From Craterostigma plantagineum (Eukaryota > Streptophyta > Magnoliopsida > Lamiales > Linderniaceae), in NCBI GenBank assembly GCA_027422505.1, contig JAPQWV010000330.1:310001-374000 (forward strand): a stretch of DNA of 64,000 nucleotides. Reading direction: 5' to 3'. The notes under the pieces were generated by a model, which saw only the letters and a list, made by a program, of their open reading frames with translations, did no database searches and was not told the DNA's origin. Positions 25,608 to 35,371 of the stretch are shown here, one piece after another (the first letter of the stretch is position 1; each line of letters starts with the position of its first letter). The translations under genes were made by a program, and so were the position numbers.

Positions 25608-28600
25608 ATGCACGCCGGCCGTGACAGTGAAGGAGGCGCGGCCTCGTTCAACCACCTCCCACCGCTTCACCACCAAAACCCTAACCCCTCCTCCCCATCG
25701 CCTCCGTCAAAACCTACTAAGATCATCCGAAACAGTAACGACGGTTTTAGCAGTAGCACAGTGGCTTCCTCCATACCTGCGTCGTCGTCGTCACCTGGAG
25801 TGAATAGGAAGAGTGGGTGGACGAGGAAGTTTGGAACGCCGGAGAAAACCGCCGCCGCGGGGTCAATAGAGAGAAAGAGAGACGCCGGCACAGCTGCGTC
25901 GCCTTCGTCTCCCTTACCTGACAAATCTCAGCTCAACAACACTAGTTCTATTGGTAATGGTACATACGCTTATTCTACTCGTTCACCCTCTCATTTTTTG
26001 TTTGGTTGTGCAAAAGTCGTGGGTTTGAAATTGAATAATATTAATGCCGTTGAAGGCTCTGTTTCTATATCGAGAAAGCGCCTTTGTTTGTCTATGCTGG
26101 CTTTGAGCTTTTCTGAAAGATGACGATGATGGCATGGGTAAGACTTGGGAGTTCACGCTCTCGACCAGTTTCAACGTGCTTTCATGTGGATATTGAAATT
26201 GTGCCTCTTTCACGTTAACCGTTCTTGTTTGTTTGCATTTGATCGATAACTTTCCGAATATGGTCAGTGTTAAGAAATGGCTATTTCTACTGCTTTTGAG
26301 ATTCAGGTACTATGGGCCGATGCTTCGGTTCGAGCATCGTCACTGTTGCCGCCGGAGAAGTATGTTTTTCCGGTTTCTTCCCCTTGCTTATTACAACTGT
26401 ATCTCATGTCTTTTACTTTCTAGGTATTGATTTTGCTTAAGCCCAATGGCAACTCTCAGAAATGTCCCGTCTTCACTCTGATAAACAGTGAAGAGATTGT
26501 TATTCTGTAGGATATATCGAACTGGCCTTTTAAATCGAAAAGTAGACGATGAATAACTTGTGGTCTTTCTTATTTGTGGCGATGGCACTCCAAATGAACC
26601 TTTAGAAATATGATAATCTTATCATTCTTTCTTTTTGTAGCGTATGTTTTAAGCTATCTTTGTTGTTTGCTTATGATGACTCTTCCTAGCTGTATTTCTG
26701 TCTAAAACAGTAATCACAAGTAATTAGCAGAACTTAGATATCCTCCTCGTTTACTTTTTTGATTCTTTTGGCAGGACGTGAGGGAAAGAATCCTGATGTT
26801 CATGATGCAAAGTAAGCAGGAAATTTGCATTACGTCGGCTTGTGGTTCAGTCTCTGATGCATCTCTACTCCAGCCAGAATCATCCAAGGAGGACACTATT
26901 ACTTACGAGGTCGATGATACTCCATTGCATTTTCCTATTTCGGTTTACTGTTATACGTGTTTATGAAGGATGAATAAGCATAGACTTTTATTCGATGGTT
27001 TAATGATGCTTGTGCCCATCTCTGGTGCATGGAAAATATCTTAAATTTCGTCATTTGAAGAGATTCTGTTCCTAGAACTACTAATTTTACAGTTTCCCTT
27101 CAAACAATCAATCGCCATAATGCATCAATGACATCTCTATAAAGCTTCTTTAGTGCCTACTCTAACCAGTAACCATTGAAGCATATTATGATTTCCATTG
27201 CAGGGTCCATTTGAAATCCTTTCGTTATCAGGATGTTATATTCACACCAACCATGGTGAACGCCGTGGAGGACTCAGTGTTTCCCTGTCCGATTGTGATG
27301 GCCATATCATCGGTGGACAAGTTGGAGGCCCCCTAGCTGCCGCTGGCCCAGTCCAGGTAAAAGCGTCGCTAACATTTTTCGCTTTCCTATATTGCTTCTG
27401 TATATAGTCAAGAATTTGTGAACTGATGATTTTCGAACTATTTACGTAATAATAGGTCATCATTTCTACATTCCTCATCAACGTCGACAAGGATTCTACT
27501 CCTACTAAAGGGGTTGGTACTTCTACTTCTGGAAAATCAACCACCACCCCTCCTCGAGGAAACACTACAAGTCATGGTCAGCATTTATCTCTTGGGGATG
27601 ATGGCACATTAATTTTCCAAGATTATTTGGTTAACAGATGGCTAATTCTACTGCTTTGAGATGTAGGTACTATGAGCCGATGCTTCGGTTCGAGCATCGT
27701 CACTGTTGCTGCCGGCGAAGTATGTTTTCCCCGTTTCTTCCCCTTGCTTATTACATCTGCATCTCATGTCTTTTACTTCCTAGGTATTGGTTTTGCTTTA
27801 AGCTCATTGGCAACTCTCAGAATTGTCTCGTCTTCACTCTGAATAAAGCTATTAACAGATTGATAATTCTGTAGGATATATCGAAATGGCCTTTTAAATC
27901 GAAAAAGTAGATGAGGAATAACTTGTGGTCTTTCATATCTGTTTACTTTTGATTCTTTTGGTGTAGGATGTGAGGGGAAGGATCTTGATGCTCATGATAC
28001 AAAGTAACCGGGAAATTTGCATTATGTCGGCTTGTGGTTCGGTCTCTGATGCATCTCTACTCCAGCCAGAATCATCCAAGGAGCAGACTATTACTTGCAA
28101 GGTTCATAATACTCCGTTGCATGTTCCTAAATTAACTGCTACACGTGTTTATGAAGGATTAATAACCAAACCAACAGCCTGAATTGGATGTCTTTTGCCC
28201 ATCTCTGTTGCATGGAAAAATATCTAAATTCATCATTTGAAGAGATTCTGTTCCTAGACCAACCAAATTTTACAGTTTCCCTTCAAACATTGAAGCATAT
28301 TACGATTCCTTCAAGTTCGATTGCAGGGTCCATTCGAAATTCTTTCCTTATCAGGATCTTATATTCGTACTGACGATGGTGGACGAAGTGGGGGAATGAG
28401 TGTTTCCCTTTCTAATTCCGATGGCCAAATCTTCGGTGGGGAAGTTGGAGGCCCCCTAACTGCCGCCAGCCCAGTCCAGGTAAAAAGCGTATGCTTGCAA
28501 ACATTTTTGCTTTCCTATATTGATAGATATGTGATATGTTTCGTTGGGAACTGAATGATTTTAGAACGATTTACGCAATAATAGGTCGTCATTTTTACGT

Positions 28601-28725
28601 TCCTCATCGACGTCGACGAGGCTACTACTACTCCTACTAAAGGTGTTGGTACATCTTTTGGAAAATCAACCACCACCTCTCCTCTTAGAGGAAACAGTAC
28701 AAGTCATGGCGGTCGGCACCATTAA
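25608..28725 (+). CDS. AHL-like (AT-hook nuclear-localized) protein with two PPC domains
   Basis: PPC/DUF296 protein related to plant AHLs, which bind AT-rich DNA through AT-hooks and trimerise through PPC. Exons in the two-domain model: 25608-25953, 26307-26359, 26775-26909, 27204-27356, 27456-27576, 27667-27719, 27967-28101, 28327-28479 and 28585-28725, 1,290 nt, 429 residues. Each PPC is built from exons of identical size (53, 135 and 153 nt) with phases that allow direct joining. Both contain SSIVTVAAGEDVR, ICI(T/M)SACGSVSDASLLQPE, GPFEILSLSG, GG(L/M)SVSLS and GG.VGGPL.AA.PVQV. Without splicing at 27577 the first copy ends at TGA 27657, giving a one-PPC protein of 297 residues. The N-terminus (residues 66-78, NRKSGWTRKFGTP) sits where AHLs have KKKRGRPRKYGP; the RGRP core is gone, and the second hook position reads ERKRDAGTA. 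DNA binding is therefore doubtful. The start is the only suitable ATG. Confidence 0.85.
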
Positions 28726-28742
28726 TATTTGAAGATTATTTG
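26269..28742 (+). repeat. Tandem segmental duplication of the PPC exons
   Basis: Unit 1 is about 26269-27629 and unit 2 about 27630-28742. Exons and introns are both copied, with clear similarity (for example tttcttccccttgcttatta in the second intron of each). The junction shows GTTAA (27630-27634). The same five bases occur at the left source point (26269-26273) and just past the gene end (28743-28747), a microhomology breakpoint. Later indels shortened the second copy's first internal intron from 415 to 247 nt. Confidence 0.88.
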
Positions 28743-29214
28743 GTTAACTTCCACTTTCTGCCTAGCATATCGTATTCCCTCCATAATATCGTCTGAACGG
28801 GTAACTTTCGGCCCATAATTCCTTTCCTTTTCTGGTTAAAAATTGGATATATTAGTGATATCCCATTCATGTCGACCAATAAAAACGTATAGCATTTGTG
28901 GCTGCTCACATGATAGCTATATCCTAGCTTGGCATTTGATGACGATGATGATGTCGGTTGAGCTAAAGGTACATATTTCTGTATGACGTAGGGCGTCTGC
29001 TTATTAATTAGGGGGCTGTGAATGAATGAAAGAGGTTCTAATATGTGTCTATTTGTAGCAAAGACACAGCCTGCCGTCGTACAAATTTGACGATCCTCAC
29101 GCATATGCCTGCCTTTGTACAAATTTGACATGTGTGGTATGATATGTATATATACATACATACCGCTTATAAGCTTAAAATTATATGATTTTGCGTCGAA
29201 AGCAGAAGAAACCA
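28726..29214 (+). promoter_or_regulatory. Intergenic, P450 promoter
   Basis: No gene is visible. AT-rich DNA; a TATA-like gtatatatac lies at 29145-29154, about 60 bp before the ATG at 29215. Confidence 0.45.
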
Positions 29215-30985
29215 ATGGATATTCATCCCATGTTGCGTAGTAGCACTTCACTACTCATCGCTCTGTCGATCATTGCATCAACAATCCTCTCAACTTTCAT
29301 ACGAAGGACACAAACTAGAAAGCATCAACAACATTGCAATAACATGATGTTATTACCTCATCGTCCTCCATACCCTTCAAGGCCATTGCCCATCGTAGGC
29401 CATCTACACATTCTTGGACGACCCCTTCACCGTACGCTGCAAAGACTAACCGAAAAACACGGACCCATAATCTCACTCAAGATAGGGTCGAGGCCCGCCG
29501 TGGTCGTTTCGTCTCCCGAATTAGTGAGAGAATGTTTCAGAAACGCCAACAATAATAACGATGTGATTTTCTCAAACCGTCCATGCGTGCTCGCCGACAA
29601 GTACATTGGGTACGATCATAGCACCATGGCCGGCGCTCCTTATGGAATCCATTGGCTCAATTTGCGCCGCTTAGGAGCTCGTGAAGTTCTTTCGAGTGCT
29701 TGCCTCGATGACTTCTCAGAAATCAGACAATATGTGATGAAACAAACCCTGAAGAGTTTGATTGTGGACACTAACAGTTTGGGTGGTAACGTATATGCTT
29801 CTTGAGTTCGATGAATCGACTTTTTGTTTTTGTTTTTTTTCTCATATATAATACACTATCATCTGATCTAGGTAGGGGCACAATAATGCTGAGGCCCAAG
29901 TTGTTTGAACTATCATTTAACATGATCATGGGCATGCTTATGGGCAAGAGATTTAATAACGATGAAGAAGAACGCAGGCGTCGGCGTTTCAGAGACATTG
30001 TGAGGGAGGTTATAGAGCTCATTCAATCGCCGACGCCAGAAGATTTCTTGCCGTTTCTGCGGTGGATTGATGTCAGGGGTTTGAAGAAGAAGATGGCTAA
30101 TCTTGGGAAGAGATTGGACGAGTCCTTCGACCATCTCTTGCAAGATCACAGGAAGGAGAAGAATAGTAGAAACGGCATAATTGGGCATCTGCTGTTCTTG
30201 CAAGAAACAAGCGGCAACCCAGAACTGTACACAGATGAGATCATCAAAGGGTTTGCTACGGTATATATATGTTAAGCATATTAACATAAAATTTCATGCT
30301 TTTTATGTCAAATTAAACGCAAATCCATGCTGATAGAAGCGATGACAATGCTTTGCAGAATATGGTCATCGCTGGCACGAGCACATCGCCGATCACCATC
30401 GAATGGGCCATGTCACTTGTGCTAAACCACCCAGACGTCCTCTTTAAGGCCAAGGAAGAGATAGACGACTCCATAGTCTTCGGACAACGTCTGATCTCTG
30501 AGCAAGACTTGCCCAAACTGCCATATCTTAGGAGCATAATATCAGAGACCTTACGCCTATTTCCACCTGCGCCGCTGGCGCTGCCAAGGGAGTCGTCGGA
30601 GAAATGCAAAGTCGGCGGGTATGAGATTCCAGGTGGCACGATCCTATTGGTCAATGCATGGGCTATTCACCGAGACCCTAAAGTATGGACCGACGAGCCC
30701 ACGAAGTTTAAGCCTGAGAGATTCTTAGAGGGGAAGAAAGCAGCGCACGATCATTTCCTGCCGTTTGGGGCGGGAAGACGGGCTTGTCCCGGGTCGGGTC
30801 TCGGGCTACGGGTCGTAGGGTTGGGTTTGGGGTCTTTGATTCAGTGCTTCGAATGGGAGAGGTTGAGTTTGAAAGAGATTGAGTTGGATGAAGGAGTTGG
30901 TAGTACGGTAATGCCCAAGTTGAAGCCACTTGTCGCTCATTGCAGACCAAGGGATCATGAGTTCTTGGCGGATGTACTTCGATAA
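29215..30985 (+). CDS. Cytochrome P450, CYP81-like
   Basis: ER-anchored A-type P450 monooxygenase; substrate unknown (CYP81 members act in isoflavonoid, lignan and glucosinolate metabolism). Exons: 29215-29785, 29872-30260 and 30359-30985, 528 residues. The N-terminal anchor is rich in Leu and Ile, then a proline-rich hinge [16 protein letters not shown]-helix region: [12 protein letters not shown]-helix: [12 protein letters not shown]. Exx[23 protein letters not shown]. Heme loop: [13 protein letters not shown] with the ligand Cys. CYP81 genes generally have one intron, at the second position here. The extra 86-nt intron (29786-29871) has clean GT-AG borders, and without it the frame stops at 29803. 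The I-helix acid of AGTDTS is Ser here. An upstream ATG at 29185 would add ten basic residues; the TATA spacing favours 29215. Confidence 0.88.
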
Positions 30986-31414
30986 TAATAATCTAAATTT
31001 AGAAAGAAAGAGTTCAATTTGTGCATGGCGTGACGAAATGCGTATATATCGTAACATCAATGTTTATATCGAAACATACAAATGTAGTATGTGAGATGAT
31101 AACGGCATGGCTTTTGGCTTCAGGGAAATGGTTACGACTCTATTTTCATCATCAGCCACACTAAAACTCCCAAACCCAATCCCATTTTTAATATATATCT
31201 ATATATATATATTGTTTTATTTTTATTCGTTTCGTCAACGTTTTATTCTATAGTTGGCTCTTGAACTTCTCAGGGGATATACTTCTGGCTTCAGGTCTGG
31301 CCAGATATGACTCACAAAGCATGTAAGTGTAATAAAAGATGAACGAATCAAAAGATCATTTATCGAACATATACAAAGGAGAGGGTATGATATATAGACC
31401 TAAAAAAACAACCT
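30986..31414. other. Convergent 3' flanks of P450 and ATL genes
   Basis: No gene is visible. A short (TA)n tract lies near 31190-31213; otherwise 3' UTR and AT-rich DNA. Confidence 0.5.
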
Positions 31415-31990
31415 TTAACACACGCTGATCACCGACAAACCACCTCCGCCGCCCTCAGACGCAGCCGGCGGCGTTCTCACCGGCGGCGATTTCCGACAGA
31501 TGGGACAAGTGGGGTTAATGGAAAGCCAAGGATCCAAGCACTTGACATGAAAAACGTGCCCACAGTCGGGCAACAACCTCAGCAATTCCCCATCATTATA
31601 TTCCGACAAGCAAATCGAGCACGCCGCCGAGGCCATCATTGGGTCGTCGTCGTCGTCGTCTTTATTGCGGCGAGAGTACTCGAACTCAGGGTACGACGAC
31701 TTTATGGTCGATTCGCATAATCCTCTTCGGTGGTGGAGTATTATCGACGGCGAGTCTTCGTCGGTGGTGGCGTCTGCGTAACGTGAGGCGGCGGCGTGGT
31801 TGTTTCTGCTGCTGATGTGTCTGCGTCTACATGTGTAAGATATACGAGCTAAGATCAAGAAGACGACAAGGATGCCCAAGGACAGGCCAAATCCGTACCC
31901 AAAGTTGCCTGCCGATGATTGGCCGGAGCTTTCGAATGAGCCGCCGCCGCCGCCGCCGTCTTGTGAGTTGGCGGTGGTGTTGCTACTCAT
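31415..31990 (-). CDS. RING-H2 finger E3 ubiquitin ligase, ATL family
   Basis: Intronless, 191 residues, the typical ATL architecture. A Gly/Ser-rich N-terminus is followed by one membrane helix (about residues 30-50, [14 protein letters not shown]), then a basic stretch TCRRRH. A variant of the GLD region follows ([13 protein letters not shown]), then the RING-H2 finger at about residues 122-163, CSICLSEYN...CGHVFHVKC...CPICR, with a Pro one residue before the third Cys pair. The C-terminal tail is Gly-rich. ATLs are membrane-anchored E3 ligases, often quickly induced by elicitors; the closest Arabidopsis set by length and layout is ATL70-73, which I cannot separate by eye. The start ATG is the first in frame. 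Confidence 0.88.
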   Translation of the reverse strand: MSSNTTANSQDGGGGGGSFESSGQSSAGNFGYGFGLSLGILVVFLILARISYTCRRRHISSRNNHAAASRYADATTDEDSPSIILHHRRGLCESTIKSSYPEFEYSRRNKDDDDDDPMMASAACSICLSEYNDGELLRLLPDCGHVFHVKCLDPWLSINPTCPICRKSPPVRTPPAASEGGGGGLSVISVC

Positions 31991-32384
31991 TTGTTGTAGT
32001 GTAGGTAGAAGGATATTTATGCAAAATAAGATTGTTGGGAAAAAGAAAAAGGAATGACATGGGAGAGATAGATAGTACTTTGACAGCTAATGGCTCAAAA
32101 GTCAACTTCATCGTGCAGAGGAAAGGACAAAAATAATGAGTAAGAGTTGGGGTGAAAAAAGGGAACGACGAGAAGATTTGGGCTCACAAAGAAATAAGCC
32201 ACTGCTAGTATTTGGATCACATATGGGCTAGCAATGATCTAATAGAAAACCTTATATCTCGAAACGGCCCATAGACAAGAATCCCTTGGCATTGAATTCG
32301 ACTTACTTTCAGTTGCCTGAAGCCCTATCTCGCGGATTACATACAGCTGAATGATTAATTGAGAACGAGAGTGGAAGAGAAGAG
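31991..32384. promoter_or_regulatory. Divergent interval ATL / mL43
   Basis: No gene is visible. It holds both promoters; I see no clear TATA or telo-box. GGCCCA, a site II-like element, occurs at about 32265. Confidence 0.4.
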
Positions 32385-33400
32385 ATGTCGGTTAGAGGAG
32401 TGTGGCAGCTGCAGAAGCTAATCGTTAGTTTCTGCGACTACAGTGGCAGTAGCAGAGGCATCAGGTCAGTTCTTTTCTGTGTGTGTGTGTGTGTGAATTC
32501 AATTTGTTGCTGAACTTTTTTTTTTTGAATTCGCTGCTCTTTTGGATCTGTTTGGCTGTGTAATTTTTTCAATTTGGATCGAGCGAGCTTATTGCGGAGG
32601 CGTTGTAGTGTTGATTATGTAGATTTCTGAATGTAATAGAAAGGGCTTGTCCGCTATAGCTTTGTCGATGAAATTAGGAAAATGGAGGAGTAGCACGTTG
32701 AAGAAATTTAATTTGATAAATTTGCGACCTTTAGGCACTCTACTTGCTGTCTGTGTCATAGGATGTCCTCAGAATTAGAGCTGCTGCTGCTACAGCTTCT
32801 ATCACTTTTTCAATCTAATGGGGGTTGTTGAACACTTGGAAACTGTAGTTTTTAAGGTTCCCCACAAAGGATACTAAATAAATACCTTGTTGTTTTAGGT
32901 CATTCGTGGACTCTGTTCTGCCTGCTTTTAAAGAGACGAATCCCCAGTTCGAAGTTGTCACCGAGCTAAATCGCGGTCAACACCCTTTTTTAAAAGGATT
33001 ATACAGTTAGTCTCTCTCTCTCTCTCTGTGTGAGATGATGGTTCCCTTACGTTTGACATGGTTCTCATACGCTACCTTGCCTTAAATCAAGATGCTCAAA
33101 TGTTTTCTGGTATCGCCGTTAAAGTTATTTAAGCCACTTGGTTTGTAAGAGATGATTATACAATGCTGGGATACCCAGGCCACACACCATTGACTTGGGT
33201 GACATCATCTCTTTGTTTTATACGCAGAGAACAAGAATGAACGAGTCGTTTCTGTCATGAACATGACTCCAGAGGACATACTCCTCTGTGCCACAAGGTT
33301 AAGAAACTCACCGGGACGAAAAGTTGTCAAGTTGAAGACAAGGCTCGTCACCAAGAATCCCAGCGTCCAAGGAACATGGACCACAGGCACCAAGGTCTGA
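32385..33400 (+). CDS. Mitochondrial large-subunit ribosomal protein mL43 (L51/S25/CI-B8 family)
   Basis: Small thioredoxin-fold protein of the mitochondrial 54S/39S subunit, MRPL43/MRPL51 family. Exons 32385-32464, 32899-33005 and 33228-33400, 119 residues, matching the plant homologues in length. Conserved blocks: RGVWQLQKLIVSFCDYSGSS, NPQFEVVTELNRGQHPFLKG, NMTPEDILLCATRLRNSPGR and a C-terminus VQGTWTTGTK. Intron 1 contains a short (GT)n tract and intron 2 begins with a (TC)n tract. The start is the first ATG and gives the canonical N-terminus. Confidence 0.92.
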
Positions 33401-33862
33401 AGAAGAACAACAGTCTAGATATACTTTTCAGGTTTGATAGATAATTTCTGCATTTGCATCTGTTGGGAGGGTCGAGGGATAATTCTCTGGAGATTTGATC
33501 GGTGTTATATATGATAAGCCGAGAACGCAATCCTTTTAATTTTCTAGCCTGGCAGTGGTTTTGTATTGCATTTCACTTGCCCTGTTTTAATGATCATTTC
33601 AAGAATGAACTTGTAAAAGCTGAAATAGAAAGATAGGATCAATAGGTAACACAAACCCAACCCATTATTTACCAAGCAGTAAAATATCATATGTCCGTAA
33701 CTACTTACAATCTAGAATACAAGTAGCCTACAAGATATCAGTGATATACAGAAACTTTTACCAATTTTAAAGAGATGTAATCGCTAATGGAACTGTACAC
33801 TATCTACAAACCTCTGTATTCTACACTAATCTAGCTCCTTTTCGTGCCTCTGAGCAGAGAGC
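33401..33862. other. Convergent 3' flanks of mL43 and MYB genes
   Basis: No gene is visible; 3' UTR sequence and AT-rich DNA. Confidence 0.5.
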
Positions 33863-34863
33863 TTAATAGTTGTGTTGCATGCCTCCTTGATTGGGTAGAC
33901 TGGATGGTGCAGGCACCGTTACGCTGTCCATTGCCGTAGTGATGTCGTGAATGCTCGACCTTTTCCTCTCTTTTTTCCCCGAGTTATGGCGCAGAAAATA
34001 TTTCTGCGCATGGCTGGCGACCTGAGTTGGAGTCCTCGTGACCACTACATTTCTTGAAATGCTTCGCCAGTCTCCTCGCCCGTATCTATCTAGTCCAATC
34101 AAGAACAATCTGCAGAAACCAAATGATCTATTAAGAAGGTCCAAATAGCAAGAAAAGATCTAAACTGACACGATTATGTCAAAAAACACAGGTGAATTAT
34201 CAAGAATGAGAAAACATTGATCCTTTCCAACAGCGCAACATCGAAGGGATTCAAAGCATTGTCACTCAATTTGTTCCTCAATTATTCTCAGACTGACCCA
34301 CTAGCCCACTCTGCTACATAAGGTTTGAATCGCCATTGTTCAAGGTAACGAAAAATTTCTTGCATCCCAGTTTTTTTCTCTTGAAGGTAACGAAAAATAG
34401 AATCTTTTTATGATCGAGGAAACAGGTGAACCTAGACCTGACCTTCCGTGAGCTAATATAATAAAATTTCTCCTTCAAAAAAAAAGAAAAAAAAAAACTG
34501 AAATTTAAAGGCAAACCTGTGCTCCTCTTCGGTCCAAGGCGTCCCTTTCTTCCTCTCAACCTCGGGATGCCTCGCGCGATTCCCGCCGGCACCGAAAGAA
34601 ATTTGACCCGAAACCGACCCTGACACATCTTCCCATTCATCCGAGTAGCTCGGCGGGTCGAATCGACCCGAATCAATCGCTCCGACGTCGTGCAGCAGCG
34701 CATCGTAGTGGTCCATGACGTCATCCACCGATTTCTCCGGCAAAAATTCCGCTATTCGTATCCACCTATCGTTGGAACCCTCGGGGAATTCAATCAGAGC
34801 ACGTTCGAATAACTTGTCCTCTTGGCGAGTCCACGCCGCAGAATTAGAGGCAGTACCGTACAT
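33863..34863 (-). CDS. DIVARICATA/SRM1-type two-repeat MYB-related transcription factor
   Basis: Nuclear DNA-binding protein with two separated MYB/SANT repeats. Exons 34517-34863 and 33863-34109, 197 residues. Repeat 1 (about residues 9-60): [19 protein letters not shown] to [19 protein letters not shown]. Repeat 2 spans the intron: [11 protein letters not shown] then [19 protein letters not shown] and the diagnostic SHAQKYF with [16 protein letters not shown] short basic [13 protein letters not shown] motif follows and the protein ends at MQHNY, shorter than SRM1/DIV (about 300 residues). The family includes regulators of floral asymmetry and ABA/salt responses. The intron splits the Arg codon of EEHR in repeat 2, the usual position in this group. 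The start ATG is first in frame. Confidence 0.9.
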
Positions 34864-35371
34864 GGTGGCGTTGATGATCGCGGGTTTTGGATAAAATCAA
34901 AGGGGGGTCAATTTGTTATTTTTTCGTTTTACGCCTCCTTTATTATAATTATCAATAGTGTTTTGGTTTTGGCAGAAACGAGAGATGTATGGATTTAATA
35001 TAGACAGCTGGCTTTGGCCTTGCGACTTTCATATCGCATATGCAAAGCGTTTTTAGCTTTAATTGGATGGAATCGGACATCTGTAACTGGAAAGAAAACT
35101 TTGATTTGGACTTCGCCTCTAATACTTAATTTACTAGCGATGTCCACGTGTCCACAAGATGATAAATACACGTATCATGCTACTTTTATCGTTTGTAATA
35201 AAATATCATTTTCTTTAAAGACAAGATTTTTGGCGCCACGTAATAATATTTTTTATTACGGCCCATTACCCAAATTATGGCCCACTTTTTAGCCCAATAA
35301 GCAATAAGCAGATTTCGCTTTGATGGGAGTAATGTTTCATTCACCATGTCTCTTTGATTTTTGAACTGTAG
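34864..35371. promoter_or_regulatory. Divergent interval MYB / PPR
   Basis: No gene is visible; AT-rich with several GGCCCA/TGGGCC-like strings (for example near 35260 and 35279) close to the PPR gene, a motif frequent upstream of plant organelle-protein genes. Confidence 0.4.
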
